Shown in pieces: positions 17,212-24,723 of a stretch of 64,000 nucleotides of DNA; the first letter of the stretch is position 1; the number at the start of each line of letters is the position of its first letter. Under the pieces are notes generated by a model that ran no database searches, was not told the origin of the DNA, and worked only from the letters and a program-made list of their open reading frames with translations. Location: contig PZPK01000004.1 in assembly GCA_006212045.1 (NCBI GenBank), forward strand, positions 1 through 64,000, read 5' to 3'. The stretch comes from Oleiphilus sp. GTDB lineage: Bacteria; Pseudomonadota; Gammaproteobacteria; Pseudomonadales; Oleiphilaceae. The translations under genes and the position numbers were made by a program.

Positions 17212-18018
17212 ATGACCCGCGCAGACGATGTATTGATCGAACGCGAGGATCATATCCTCATAGCCACGCTGAACCGCCCGGAAACTCACAATGCGATGTC
17301 GCATTCCAGCATGATAGATGCGCTGGTGGCCGTTTGTGAGGAGGCCAACTCAGACGCTTCGGTGCGCGCACTGGTTTTGACCGGAGCAGGCAAAAGTTTC
17401 TGTGCCGGGGGAAATATCAAAGACATGCTGGAAAAAAATGACATGTTTGCCGGATCGCCTTCGGATATTGAAGCGGCTTACAAGGAGGGCATTCAAAGAA
17501 TTCCGCTGGCTTTGTGGAATGTTCAGGTACCGGTCATTGCGGCAGTCAATGGCGCAGCCGTAGGCGCCGGTTGCGATATCGCCATGATGTGCGATATTCG
17601 CATTGCATCAGAGAAAGCGAGGTTTGCAGAAAGCTTCGTCAAACTGGGGATTATTCCGGGTGATGGAGGTGCCTGGTTTCTGCCCCGGGTTATCGGCCCT
17701 GCTCGCGCAGCACAAATGTCACTCACCGGTGCCATGATTGACGCTCGCACTGCGCTTGAATGGGGGATGGTATCGGAAGTCACCACACCTGAAGGGATGC
17801 TGACGCGCGCTCTTGAGATGGCACGTGACATTGCCGCGAATCCTCCATTGGCTGTGCGGAAGACAAAGCTTTTACTTCGACAATCCTCAGCGCTGGAATT
17901 GCCGGAAATGCTCTCCACGTGTGCCCGGATCCAGGCAGATTTGCATGGAACAGAAGACCATAAAGAAGCCCTAACAGCCTTTATGGAAAAGAGACCCGGA
18001 CATTATCTCGGACGCTAG
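17212..18018 (+). CDS. enoyl-CoA hydratase/isomerase (crotonase) family protein
   Basis: A 268-residue crotonase-fold protein, the usual family length. The oxyanion-hole segments are present: GAGKSFCAGGNIKDM (about 58-72) and NGAAVGAGCD (about 113-122). However, the two catalytic glutamates of classical hydratases are replaced: the CE position reads CD, and the PEI position reads SFV. An Asp in IPGDGGAW is present instead. It may therefore be an isomerase or a hydrolase-like member rather than a beta-oxidation hydratase. A strong ribosome site (AAGGAG) precedes the ATG. It is a single gene. Confidence 0.85.
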   Translation: MTRADDVLIEREDHILIATLNRPETHNAMSHSSMIDALVAVCEEANSDASVRALVLTGAGKSFCAGGNIKDMLEKNDMFAGSPSDIEAAYKEGIQRIPLALWNVQVPVIAAVNGAAVGAGCDIAMMCDIRIASEKARFAESFVKLGIIPGDGGAWFLPRVIGPARAAQMSLTGAMIDARTALEWGMVSEVTTPEGMLTRALEMARDIAANPPLAVRKTKLLLRQSSALELPEMLSTCARIQADLHGTEDHKEALTAFMEKRPGHYLGR

Positions 18019-18137
18019 TCAGCCAGGCAAAAGTCTGGCGCGGCCATTTATGACGTACTCAAGCAGTTGACCCTTTCAGCCGCCTTCATTCAAAAAAGCC
18101 CTTGATCACTGTCACCCTGTATTCAATGCCAAAGGTT

Positions 18138-18175
18138 CTATTTTTTAGGATATAACACCCTATTTTTAGAAATAT
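18138..18175 (+). promoter_or_regulatory. two copies of an AT-rich motif upstream of the DoxX gene
   Basis: CTATTTTTTAGGATAT (18138-18153) and CTATTTTTAGAAATAT (18160-18175) are near-identical and spaced 22 bp apart, about two helical turns. A -10-like TATACT follows at 18195. A third copy lies in front of the pirin gene (20730). The spacing and location fit binding sites for the LysR-type regulator encoded within the locus; this is inference. Confidence 0.5.
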
Positions 18176-18244
18176 CATTCTTTTTTGTTCTCATTATACT
18201 TTCCCGTGTCGTAGCACAATGACCCCAGACAAGAGGACAAAAGC

Positions 18245-18685
18245 ATGAACACATCGATACATCATCAAGCATCTTCACATCCGCAGACAAGCCGACGTGA
18301 ATCCGTACTAATACCAGCCGCCGATCTGCTGGCACGCACTGCCCTTGCTGCCATTTTCCTCCTCGCTGGCTTCAACAAAACGCAGTATTACGAGGCCAAT
18401 GCCCAGTATCTGGCATCAGGAGGTCTACCTGAATTTTTATTGGTGCCGGTTATCCTGTTTGAGATTGCAGGCGCTTTGGCGTTGATCGCGGGATTTCATA
18501 CACGCCTGGTCGCATTGGCATTCGCCGGATTCAGCATTCTGACGGCCCTTCTGTATCACCTACAGCTGTCCGATCAGATGCAATTCATTATGTTCTTCAA
18601 AAACATTGCCATGGCAGGCGGGTTCCTGATGGTCGCTATTCATGGCGCGGGTAAACTGAGTCTGGACTTTCACCGTATTAAATAG
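18245..18685 (+). CDS. DoxX family membrane protein (YqjF-like)
   Basis: The 146-residue protein has four predicted membrane helices typical of DoxX: LLARTALAAIFLLAGFNK, a second around FLLVPVILFEIAGALALIAG, a third at LVALAFAGFSILTALLYHL and a last at FFKNIAMAGGFLMVAIHG. The family is linked to redox or quinone handling, but its chemistry is unclear. AAGAGGAC precedes the ATG. It is followed by yqjG, then a LysR gene and a pirin gene, the order seen around E. coli yqjF/yqjG/yhaJ/yhaK. That supports a YqjF-like role in handling reactive aromatics. Confidence 0.8.
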   Translation: MNTSIHHQASSHPQTSRRESVLIPAADLLARTALAAIFLLAGFNKTQYYEANAQYLASGGLPEFLLVPVILFEIAGALALIAGFHTRLVALAFAGFSILTALLYHLQLSDQMQFIMFFKNIAMAGGFLMVAIHGAGKLSLDFHRIK

Positions 18686-18821
18686 GGAGCGGTTGGAACG
18701 CTGTCAGGCGGGGCAAGCCACAAATGTTGAACCTTGCTTACCCCCCGTCTGGCCAAGGCCCCCGGCGCAAAAGCCTCAAAAGGGCAATGTATTTCAAGAT
18801 CAACTGATAAGGAGTCTGAGA

Positions 18822-19793
18822 ATGGGTCTGCTCGTAAATGGTAAATGGCAGGACAAATGGTACGACACCGATGCTTCGGATGGGGAGTTCGTGCGTGAAG
18901 CGGCACAGCTGCGCAATTGGGTCACCCCGGACGGAACTCCTGGCCCTTCCGGATCAGGGGGCTTCGCGGCCGAGTCCGGACGCTATCACTTATACGTATC
19001 ACTGGCTTGTCCATGGGCGCACAGGACCCTGATATTCCGCAGCCTCAAGTCGCTTGACGCACATATCAGTGTATCCGTTGTCAGTCCGGACATGCTGGAT
19101 CAGGGCTGGTCCTTTGATCTTTCGGAAGGCAGTAGCGGTGACGCTCTGTATCAGTCAGATTATCTGCATCAGCTGTACACAAGAAACAAAAAAGACTACA
19201 CAGGTCGAGTGACAGTGCCTCTGCTTTGGGACAAAAAATCGGAGTGCGTGGTCAGCAATGAATCTTCAGAGATCATTCGCATGTTCAATTCCGCGTTTAA
19301 TGGCATCACCGGAAATACCGATGATTATTACCCACAAAAACTCCGACTGGAAATCGACGACATTAATCAAAAAATCTATCACGACATCAATAATGGCGTA
19401 TATCGCTGCGGTTTCGCCACCAGCCAAAAAGCGTACGAAGACGCCTATCACGCCTTGTTCAAACGCCTTGATGAAATAGAACAATTGCTGTCGACCCGTC
19501 AATACCTGACAGGAAACAAACCAACAGAAGCAGACTGGCGTCTGTTCACCACCCTCATTCGCTTTGACGCCGTGTATCACGGGCATTTCAAATGCAACCG
19601 ACAACGGCTGGAAGATTTTCCTCATCTCTCCGGTTACGTGCGCGAGCTTTACCAATGGCCGGGCGTTGCGCAAACGGTCGATTTTGGTCATATCAAACGT
19701 CATTACTACTTTAGTCATATCATGATCAATCCAAGTCAGGTAGTGCCTGCTGGCCCTGATATCGACTACACTTCCGTTCATTATCGAGCTTAG
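18822..19793 (+). CDS. yqjG: glutathionyl-hydroquinone reductase (Xi-class GST)
   Basis: I place the start at the ATG at 18822, just after a good AAGGAG site, giving 323 residues, which matches the family length; the ORF track adds 43 spurious residues. The enzyme uses glutathione to reduce glutathionyl-hydroquinones, regenerating hydroquinones from GSH adducts. The catalytic cysteine lies in LACPWAHR (about residue 63), the hallmark of this class, and an all-alpha GST C-terminal domain follows (about 155-300). It follows the DoxX gene on the same strand and probably shares its promoter. The family call is strong. Confidence 0.92.
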   Translation: MGLLVNGKWQDKWYDTDASDGEFVREAAQLRNWVTPDGTPGPSGSGGFAAESGRYHLYVSLACPWAHRTLIFRSLKSLDAHISVSVVSPDMLDQGWSFDLSEGSSGDALYQSDYLHQLYTRNKKDYTGRVTVPLLWDKKSECVVSNESSEIIRMFNSAFNGITGNTDDYYPQKLRLEIDDINQKIYHDINNGVYRCGFATSQKAYEDAYHALFKRLDEIEQLLSTRQYLTGNKPTEADWRLFTTLIRFDAVYHGHFKCNRQRLEDFPHLSGYVRELYQWPGVAQTVDFGHIKRHYYFSHIMINPSQVVPAGPDIDYTSVHYRA

Positions 19794-19809
19794 CCAGGAT
19801 TCAATTCAC

Positions 19810-20691
19810 GTGCAGAAGACCACCCTTGAACAATGGCGAATGTTTAAAGCGGTTGCTGATCACGGCGGCTTTAACCAGGCCGCTGAGGCCGTGCACAAAA
19901 GCCAGTCGAGCATCCACCATGCGGTGCGCAAACTCGAACATGCGCTTGGCACTCCCCTGTTCGTGATTCGGGGCCGCAAGGCCCTTCTGACGGCACAAGG
20001 GGAGCTACTGTTACGCAGAGGCTGCTTTCTGCTTGATGAAGTGGAGCGCATTGAATCTGTCGCCGATATGCTGAGTGCAGGCGCCGAAACAGAACTGGTC
20101 ATCGCCGTGGATGAGGCGTTTCCGCAAACGATGATTTACGGCGTAATGGAACAGGTCTCCCAAACATTTCCACTGCTTAAGATCGAGCTGCTAGAAACCG
20201 TGCTGGCCGGCGCAAATGAAGCCATCGAGCAGGGAAAGGCGACCTTGGCGCTTTCCCCCATTCCGATGCAGCAAGGCCTGAATGAAGAAATTTGCTCAGT
20301 TGTATTTGTGGCTGTGGCAACACCGGACCATCCCCTGCATCAATGCAACCGGACATTATGCCTCGAAGACCTTAAGGGGGTACGTCAGATTGTGGTTCGC
20401 GATTCCGGAGCTCAGCGTCTGGCCAATAGTGGATGGCTGGGATCAGAACAGCGCTGGACGGTCAGTCATATCCACACTTCGATCGACCTGGTTACTCGGG
20501 GAATGGGGTTTGCCTGGCTCCCATTGCCGGCAATTAGCCACCTTCTAGATCAGGGCTTGCTGCAGGAACTGAATGTCGAACGCGAACAACGCCGACAGGC
20601 GGGCTTTTTTCTTAACTATAAAGATATCGATAGCCTTGGACCGGCGGCTCGTGAGTTTATGGCCCGGCTACGATTGCAAGGCCCTGAATAA
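19810..20691 (+). CDS. LysR-type transcriptional regulator (YhaJ-like)
   Basis: A 293-residue LysR regulator starting at GTG with AGGA upstream. The winged helix-turn-helix covers about residues 5-65 (FNQAAEAVHKSQSSIHHAVRKLE) and the substrate-binding domain about 90-290. Its effector domain shares phrases with E. coli YhaJ as I remember it, such as VLAGA..EAIEQG and ATPDHPLHQ. YhaJ is known as an activator of yqjF in response to aromatic compounds. The gene lies between yqjG and the pirin gene, 16 bp after yqjG. I infer that it controls both flanking transcription units through the repeated AT-rich motif. Confidence 0.85.
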   Translation: MQKTTLEQWRMFKAVADHGGFNQAAEAVHKSQSSIHHAVRKLEHALGTPLFVIRGRKALLTAQGELLLRRGCFLLDEVERIESVADMLSAGAETELVIAVDEAFPQTMIYGVMEQVSQTFPLLKIELLETVLAGANEAIEQGKATLALSPIPMQQGLNEEICSVVFVAVATPDHPLHQCNRTLCLEDLKGVRQIVVRDSGAQRLANSGWLGSEQRWTVSHIHTSIDLVTRGMGFAWLPLPAISHLLDQGLLQELNVEREQRRQAGFFLNYKDIDSLGPAAREFMARLRLQGPE

Positions 20692-20729
20692 CCCAGCCGG
20701 GAATCATTCGTCTTTTTCGATAAAAATAG

Positions 20730-20747
20730 CTGTTTTTTAGAAATTTT
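20730..20747 (+). promoter_or_regulatory. third copy of the AT-rich motif, upstream of the pirin gene
   Basis: CTGTTTTTTAGAAATTTT (followed by CAT) matches the two copies at 18138 and 18160. It lies 61 bp before the pirin start codon and overlaps a symmetric AAAAATA-GC-TGTTTTT. It is a candidate operator for the neighbouring LysR regulator. Confidence 0.45.
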
Positions 20748-20807
20748 CATCCGCTGCTACGGACCATAGACTGTCCAGATCGTTTAGCCCAGACAGGAGA
20801 CACCAAG

Positions 20808-21506
20808 ATGTATATCCGACGCGCTGAAGATCGAGGCCATGCCCGCTTTTCCTGGCTTAACAGCAGGCACTCCTTCTCGTTCGGCCACTATTACGACCCC
20901 GAGCATATGGGTTTCTCGGTATTACGCGTGATCAATGATGACCGCGTTGCACCTGGTGCTGGATTTGATACACATGGCCACAGAGACATGGAAATCATTT
21001 CTTATGTGCTTGAAGGCAGCATCGAACATCAGGATAGTCTGGGAAACCGCTTTATTGTGCGTGCCGGTGAAATACAGCGCATGACGGCAGGCACTGGCGT
21101 GGCACATTCCGAGTTCAATCATGCAAAGGATAAGCCTCTTAAATTTCTGCAGATATGGATCAGCCCTGACCAAAAGGGACTGACACCAGGTTATGAGCAA
21201 AAAGAAATCCTCCAAACCGGCCCTCTGACACCACTCTTAACGCCCACTGGTGAGTCGGGCACACTGCGCATTCATCAGGATGCCACGATATACCGACTCG
21301 TGCTTAGCGGAGAAGAATGTCACACGCTGCGAGCCCCGTCACGCTCAGGCTACCTGCATGTGCTGGAAGGAGCCGCTGATATAGCGGGCACTACTCTGTT
21401 CCAGGGCGATGCCATTGGCGTAAGCAACCAGGATGTGACTGTGCTTGCCGCCCCTGAGGGCATGACCGCCCTATGGTTTGACCTGCCGGAGGTACAAGTG
21501 CCATGA
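20808..21506 (+). CDS. pirin family protein (YhaK-like)
   Basis: A 232-residue bicupin of the bacterial pirin/YhaK type. The metal-ligand set of pirins is present in the N-terminal cupin: the two His in THGHRDME (about 57-62) and the His/Glu in GVAHSE (about 101-104). Some pirins have quercetin dioxygenase activity and YhaK has been described as a redox-sensitive protein; which applies here is unknown. The gene has its own upstream motif and is followed by a coupled small ORF and a TauE/SafE permease. Its position beside a YhaJ-like regulator supports the YhaK comparison. Confidence 0.88.
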   Translation: MYIRRAEDRGHARFSWLNSRHSFSFGHYYDPEHMGFSVLRVINDDRVAPGAGFDTHGHRDMEIISYVLEGSIEHQDSLGNRFIVRAGEIQRMTAGTGVAHSEFNHAKDKPLKFLQIWISPDQKGLTPGYEQKEILQTGPLTPLLTPTGESGTLRIHQDATIYRLVLSGEECHTLRAPSRSGYLHVLEGAADIAGTTLFQGDAIGVSNQDVTVLAAPEGMTALWFDLPEVQVP

Positions 21507-21664
21507 CAAAACAGCACCTGCGCAGACTCCGGTTTGAAGTCAACGACCTAAAGCAGCAGGCAATCAGGGAACGACAAGAGATCAGGTCCGTAGCAAGTGT
21601 TTTGTACCAGAGGTATAACGGACTTGCAGAACTTTGGTTTCAACGAACCCCCATATCATGGTGA
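21503..21664 (+). CDS. small ORF (53 aa) coupled between pirin and TauE/SafE genes
   Basis: This frame is too short for the ORF track. Its ATG overlaps the pirin stop (ATGA), and its TGA lies inside the first codons of the next gene (overlap 21658-21664), the pattern of translational coupling. The 53-residue product starts MTKQHLRRLRFEV, is rich in Arg/Gln and helical, and has no obvious membrane segment or known domain. It lies at the place of E. coli yhaL (54 aa, after yhaK), but I see no sequence similarity. It may be real, or it may only carry ribosomes through to the permease gene. Confidence 0.5.
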   Translation: MTKQHLRRLRFEVNDLKQQAIRERQEIRSVASVLYQRYNGLAELWFQRTPISW

Positions 21665-22404
21665 TCGAAAGCGCTCTTCTGTTCTGGTTTCTTGCCTGCA
21701 TCGGAGTGGTCCTTACCGGCATCTCAAAATCCGGCTTTGCAGGAGGAGCCGGGGTACTTGCAGTTCCATTGATGGCCCTTGTCATTCCGGTCTCGGATGC
21801 CATCGTGATCACGCTGCCTCTATTGCTGATGATGGACATCAAGATGATCCATTACTTTGCCCGCTCGGCCAATTGGAGCCTGCTTCGACTGATTATTCCC
21901 GGAGCCATGCTGGGAATTGCACTGGCCGGATTGCTATTGGGCGCCTTCAGTGACCGCACGCTTGAATTTGCCCTGGGATTAATCAGTCTGCTCTTTGCCG
22001 GTTGGCAACGCCTCACGCCCCTGCTTTCCGGCATTCCGGGCAGCGCCATCGTCTGGAGTACATTATCAGGCTTTTCAAGTACATTGATTCACGCCGGTGG
22101 CCCGCCTATCCATTTATATCTCCTTAGTCAGAATTTGAAGAAGCTCACGTGGCTCGCCACCACAGCCTTTTTTTTCGGAGCCATGAATCTGTTCAAACTC
22201 GTCCCCTATACCCTGAATAATCAGTGGAGCGCTGACAACCTGACTGTAACGGTGTTGCTGCTTCCCGCGGCGCTAACAGGAATCTGGCTTGGCAAACAGC
22301 TACAGTCGCGTTTACCGGAGCGCCTTTTTCTGGATATTATTCGTTGCTTGCTGTTGCTGACAGGTTCCATCCTGCTTCTCAAGGCGATACTGGCGCCGTC
22401 TTGA
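21658..22404 (+). CDS. TauE/SafE (TSUP) family sulfite/organic anion exporter
   Basis: I use the ATG at 21658 (248 aa) because it overlaps the preceding small ORF; the track's TTG at 21634 adds eight polar residues. The protein has about seven or eight membrane helices in two repeats, with the family signature GISKSGFAGGAGVLAVPLM in the first helix pair. TSUP proteins export sulfite, sulfoacetate or related anions; the substrate here is unknown. Through the small ORF it appears to belong to the pirin transcription unit, so it may carry a product of that pathway. Confidence 0.85.
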   Translation: MVIESALLFWFLACIGVVLTGISKSGFAGGAGVLAVPLMALVIPVSDAIVITLPLLLMMDIKMIHYFARSANWSLLRLIIPGAMLGIALAGLLLGAFSDRTLEFALGLISLLFAGWQRLTPLLSGIPGSAIVWSTLSGFSSTLIHAGGPPIHLYLLSQNLKKLTWLATTAFFFGAMNLFKLVPYTLNNQWSADNLTVTVLLLPAALTGIWLGKQLQSRLPERLFLDIIRCLLLLTGSILLLKAILAPS

Positions 22405-22496
22405 GGTCAACTTTTCTCCGGCTGCAGCTGGCATTCAATCAGCATTGATCTATAGTAGTTAGGACTTTTCCCTGACAAACAAAGTTTGCAACTACC

Positions 22497-23339
22497 ATGA
22501 ACCAAACTCATCGATCCGGATCTGTTGCCGCATTAGCTCATCTTTTTCCTGCACGTCAAATAGTCGCTCTGGTTCTGTTTTGTTTGCTGGGTGCCATCGC
22601 AAGCACTGCAAGTGCGCGCGACTGTAGCCGTCTGGTTGCTACGGGAAATCCGGAATATCCGCCTTATCTGTTCCGCCAAAGCATCGAGAACAATAATTTG
22701 GTAGGGGCCAACACCGAGATCTTTCAAAAGATTGCCAAACAACTGGATATCGACATTGAAGTCATTTATACCGGCCCTTGGTCGCGTGCGCAGAAAGAAG
22801 TCAGAGAAGGCCGCATCGACCTGATCGCTGGCGCTTTTTTCACGGTTCCACGCGCGCAGTACATGGATTACATTTATCCGGCGTTTCTAACCACTCAAAG
22901 TGTGGTTTGGAACAGCATCAAAAAACCTATCCAGTTTGAGCGCAGGGAAGACCTGATCGGCAAAAAAGGGGTCACCGTCATCCACAACAGTTTCGGGCAG
23001 GAGTTCGATTCCTTTGCCAAAGAAAAGCTCGATATTGATACCGTTCCGAGTCTGGAACAGGCATTCACCAGACTGGACAGAGGGCGAGCTGATTACCTGT
23101 TGTATGAACGCAGCCCTGCTCTGGCCTACACCAGCATCTGGGGCATTGATGATCAACATCAGGTCGCGGGCCCGGCCATCAGTGCCGAAGGCCTGTATCT
23201 GACCATTTCGCACAAGTCAGAATGTAATACAGGTGAACTGCGCGGCAGGCTGACGCAAGCGGTTCGCGAAATCGTCGAATCAGGTCAGGCCGAAAAAGCA
23301 CTGAAGGATGGCCTGGAAACCTGGCGTTCAATGCACTAG
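22497..23339 (+). CDS. extracellular solute-binding protein, family 3 (SBP_bac_3)
   Basis: A 280-residue exported protein. The signal peptide spans about residues 22-42 (QIVALVLFCLLGAIASTASA). The mature part follows the amino-acid binding protein fold: ATGNPEYPPYLF near the start, a REGRIDLIAGAFFT motif, and a hinge region with TRLDRGRADYLLYE. No ABC permease genes are adjacent, so it may be an orphan receptor or deliver to a transporter elsewhere. It is convergent with the Lrp gene; the two stop codons overlap by four bases. Confidence 0.8.
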   Translation: MNQTHRSGSVAALAHLFPARQIVALVLFCLLGAIASTASARDCSRLVATGNPEYPPYLFRQSIENNNLVGANTEIFQKIAKQLDIDIEVIYTGPWSRAQKEVREGRIDLIAGAFFTVPRAQYMDYIYPAFLTTQSVVWNSIKKPIQFERREDLIGKKGVTVIHNSFGQEFDSFAKEKLDIDTVPSLEQAFTRLDRGRADYLLYERSPALAYTSIWGIDDQHQVAGPAISAEGLYLTISHKSECNTGELRGRLTQAVREIVESGQAEKALKDGLETWRSMH

Positions 23340-23782
23340 GGACGTGCATTTTTAGGCGAATCCATCACCACATAAGTGGTAATTGAATTCACTTGTGGCA
23401 GCGTACCCAGCACGTCAGTATGAAAGACCTTGTACGCGGCCAAGTCTTCTGTTTCAACCCTCAGTAAATACTCGAATGACCCGGTAATATTGTGACACTC
23501 GATCACTTCCTCTGAGCGCACAATGGCTTCCTGAAAGGCTTCCTGTGAGTTTTTTGTATGATCAGACAAGCCTACCGCAATATAAGCGGTAAACCCCACC
23601 CCCATGGCCGTAGGATTCAGCACAGCGCGGTAGCCTTTGATGACTTCACTGCGCTCCAGTTCCTGAACCCGGCGCAAACAGGCTGACGGTGACAGACCTA
23701 CGCGTTCGGCCAGCTCCGCATTGCTGATTCTCCCTTCTTCAGAAAGAATACGCAATATTCTTTCGTTATACCGATCAAACAT
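23336..23782 (-). CDS. Lrp/AsnC family transcriptional regulator
   Basis: A 148-residue regulator with an N-terminal winged helix (ISNAELAERVGLSPSACLRRVQELE, about 18-42) and a C-terminal RAM/AsnC ligand domain. These proteins bind amino acids and usually control amino-acid uptake or export. It is divergent from a LysE-family exporter 136 bp away, and the AT-rich gap between them is a probable binding region. I infer control of the exporter. Confidence 0.92.
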   Translation of the reverse strand: MFDRYNERILRILSEEGRISNAELAERVGLSPSACLRRVQELERSEVIKGYRAVLNPTAMGVGFTAYIAVGLSDHTKNSQEAFQEAIVRSEEVIECHNITGSFEYLLRVETEDLAAYKVFHTDVLGTLPQVNSITTYVVMDSPKNARP

Positions 23783-23918
23783 AATATTTATTGCTGTTAA
23801 TAGCCATTTATGACTTATTTTATCAATTATATTTCTTAAAACTTCGAGTATAGTTGCTGATGTTTTTTATCGCCATGCCTGCATGACGATTTGTCGTAAA
23901 CACATTGCAAGGTCACAC
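23783..23918. promoter_or_regulatory. AT-rich divergent promoter region of the Lrp/LysE pair
   Basis: The 136 bp between the two start codons are strongly AT-rich near the lrp side (AATATTTATTGCTGTTAATAG and ATCAATTATATTTCT), as is common for Lrp-family binding sites. No exact operator can be named. Confidence 0.4.
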
Positions 23919-24527
23919 ATGGAACTGATCACCGCCCTCTTACTCTTCGCATTTGTCGCCTCTGCCACACCAGGGCCCAATAACCTGATGCTGATGGCCT
24001 CCGCGGCGAATTTTGGAATTCGCCGCACATTGCCACACATGATGGGCGTCTGCATTGGAGTCATTATGTTGATCCCTTTGGTCGGGACAGGTCTGATGCA
24101 GGCCTTCGACCAGATCACCTGGAGCTATGATCTACTCAAGATACTGAGCATACTCTATATGGGTTATCTGGCGATCAAACTGGTCAGAACGCAAACCGAA
24201 GACCTGAACCATGACAGCCAAGGCCAGCCACTTGGCTTCTTTCAGGCGGTGCTGTTTCAATGGGTCAATCCAAAAGTGTGGAGCATGGCACTCGCTGCCA
24301 TTACCCTTTTTTCCCCGCAGCGCAATTTCGACAACATACTGCTCATAACGACCGCTTTTGCCCTCGTGAATCTGCCCTCTATCGGCATCTGGGTATTGCT
24401 GGGCCAGCAGGTACGCATTTACCTCAAAAGCGCCGCTCGTTTGCAGGCATTCAATCTGGCCATGGTGATTCTGCTTCTGGGCTCGCTTTATCCAATGCTT
24501 GATATCAGAGGCGGGGCATGGTTTTAA
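23919..24527 (+). CDS. LysE/RhtB family amino-acid exporter
   Basis: I use the ATG at 23919 (202 aa), preceded by AAGG; the ORF-track start adds 12 residues before the true first helix. The family signature ATPGPNNLMLMASAANFG is in place after the first membrane segment, and about six hydrophobic helices follow. LysE/RhtB proteins export amino acids such as lysine, homoserine or threonine. The divergent Lrp-type gene is its likely regulator. The substrate cannot be read from the sequence. Confidence 0.9.
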   Translation: MELITALLLFAFVASATPGPNNLMLMASAANFGIRRTLPHMMGVCIGVIMLIPLVGTGLMQAFDQITWSYDLLKILSILYMGYLAIKLVRTQTEDLNHDSQGQPLGFFQAVLFQWVNPKVWSMALAAITLFSPQRNFDNILLITTAFALVNLPSIGIWVLLGQQVRIYLKSAARLQAFNLAMVILLLGSLYPMLDIRGGAWF

Positions 24528-24723
24528 AGACGTGGGTATTGCCGTACTGCGCTGACAACGATTCGAAAAACGGCATTGCGGTAGAAACGTGGCCAATGGA
24601 TAAAGAAAATTGGAATGCATAAGCCATCTCTTTCCTATCTCAGCACCGGCTATGCAACAAGAGTCGGGCTGGCAAAACAGTAAGTTCTGCCAGCCCTCAG
24701 GCTTTCCCGCAGGTACTGCGGCG

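Noticed and set aside
18023-18043. GCCAG/CTGGC stem after the crotonase gene
   Set aside because: It is short and has no T-run; could be chance.
18693-18821. N-terminal extension of yqjG
   Set aside because: A strong ribosome site sits just before the ATG at 18822 and the 323-residue product matches family length.
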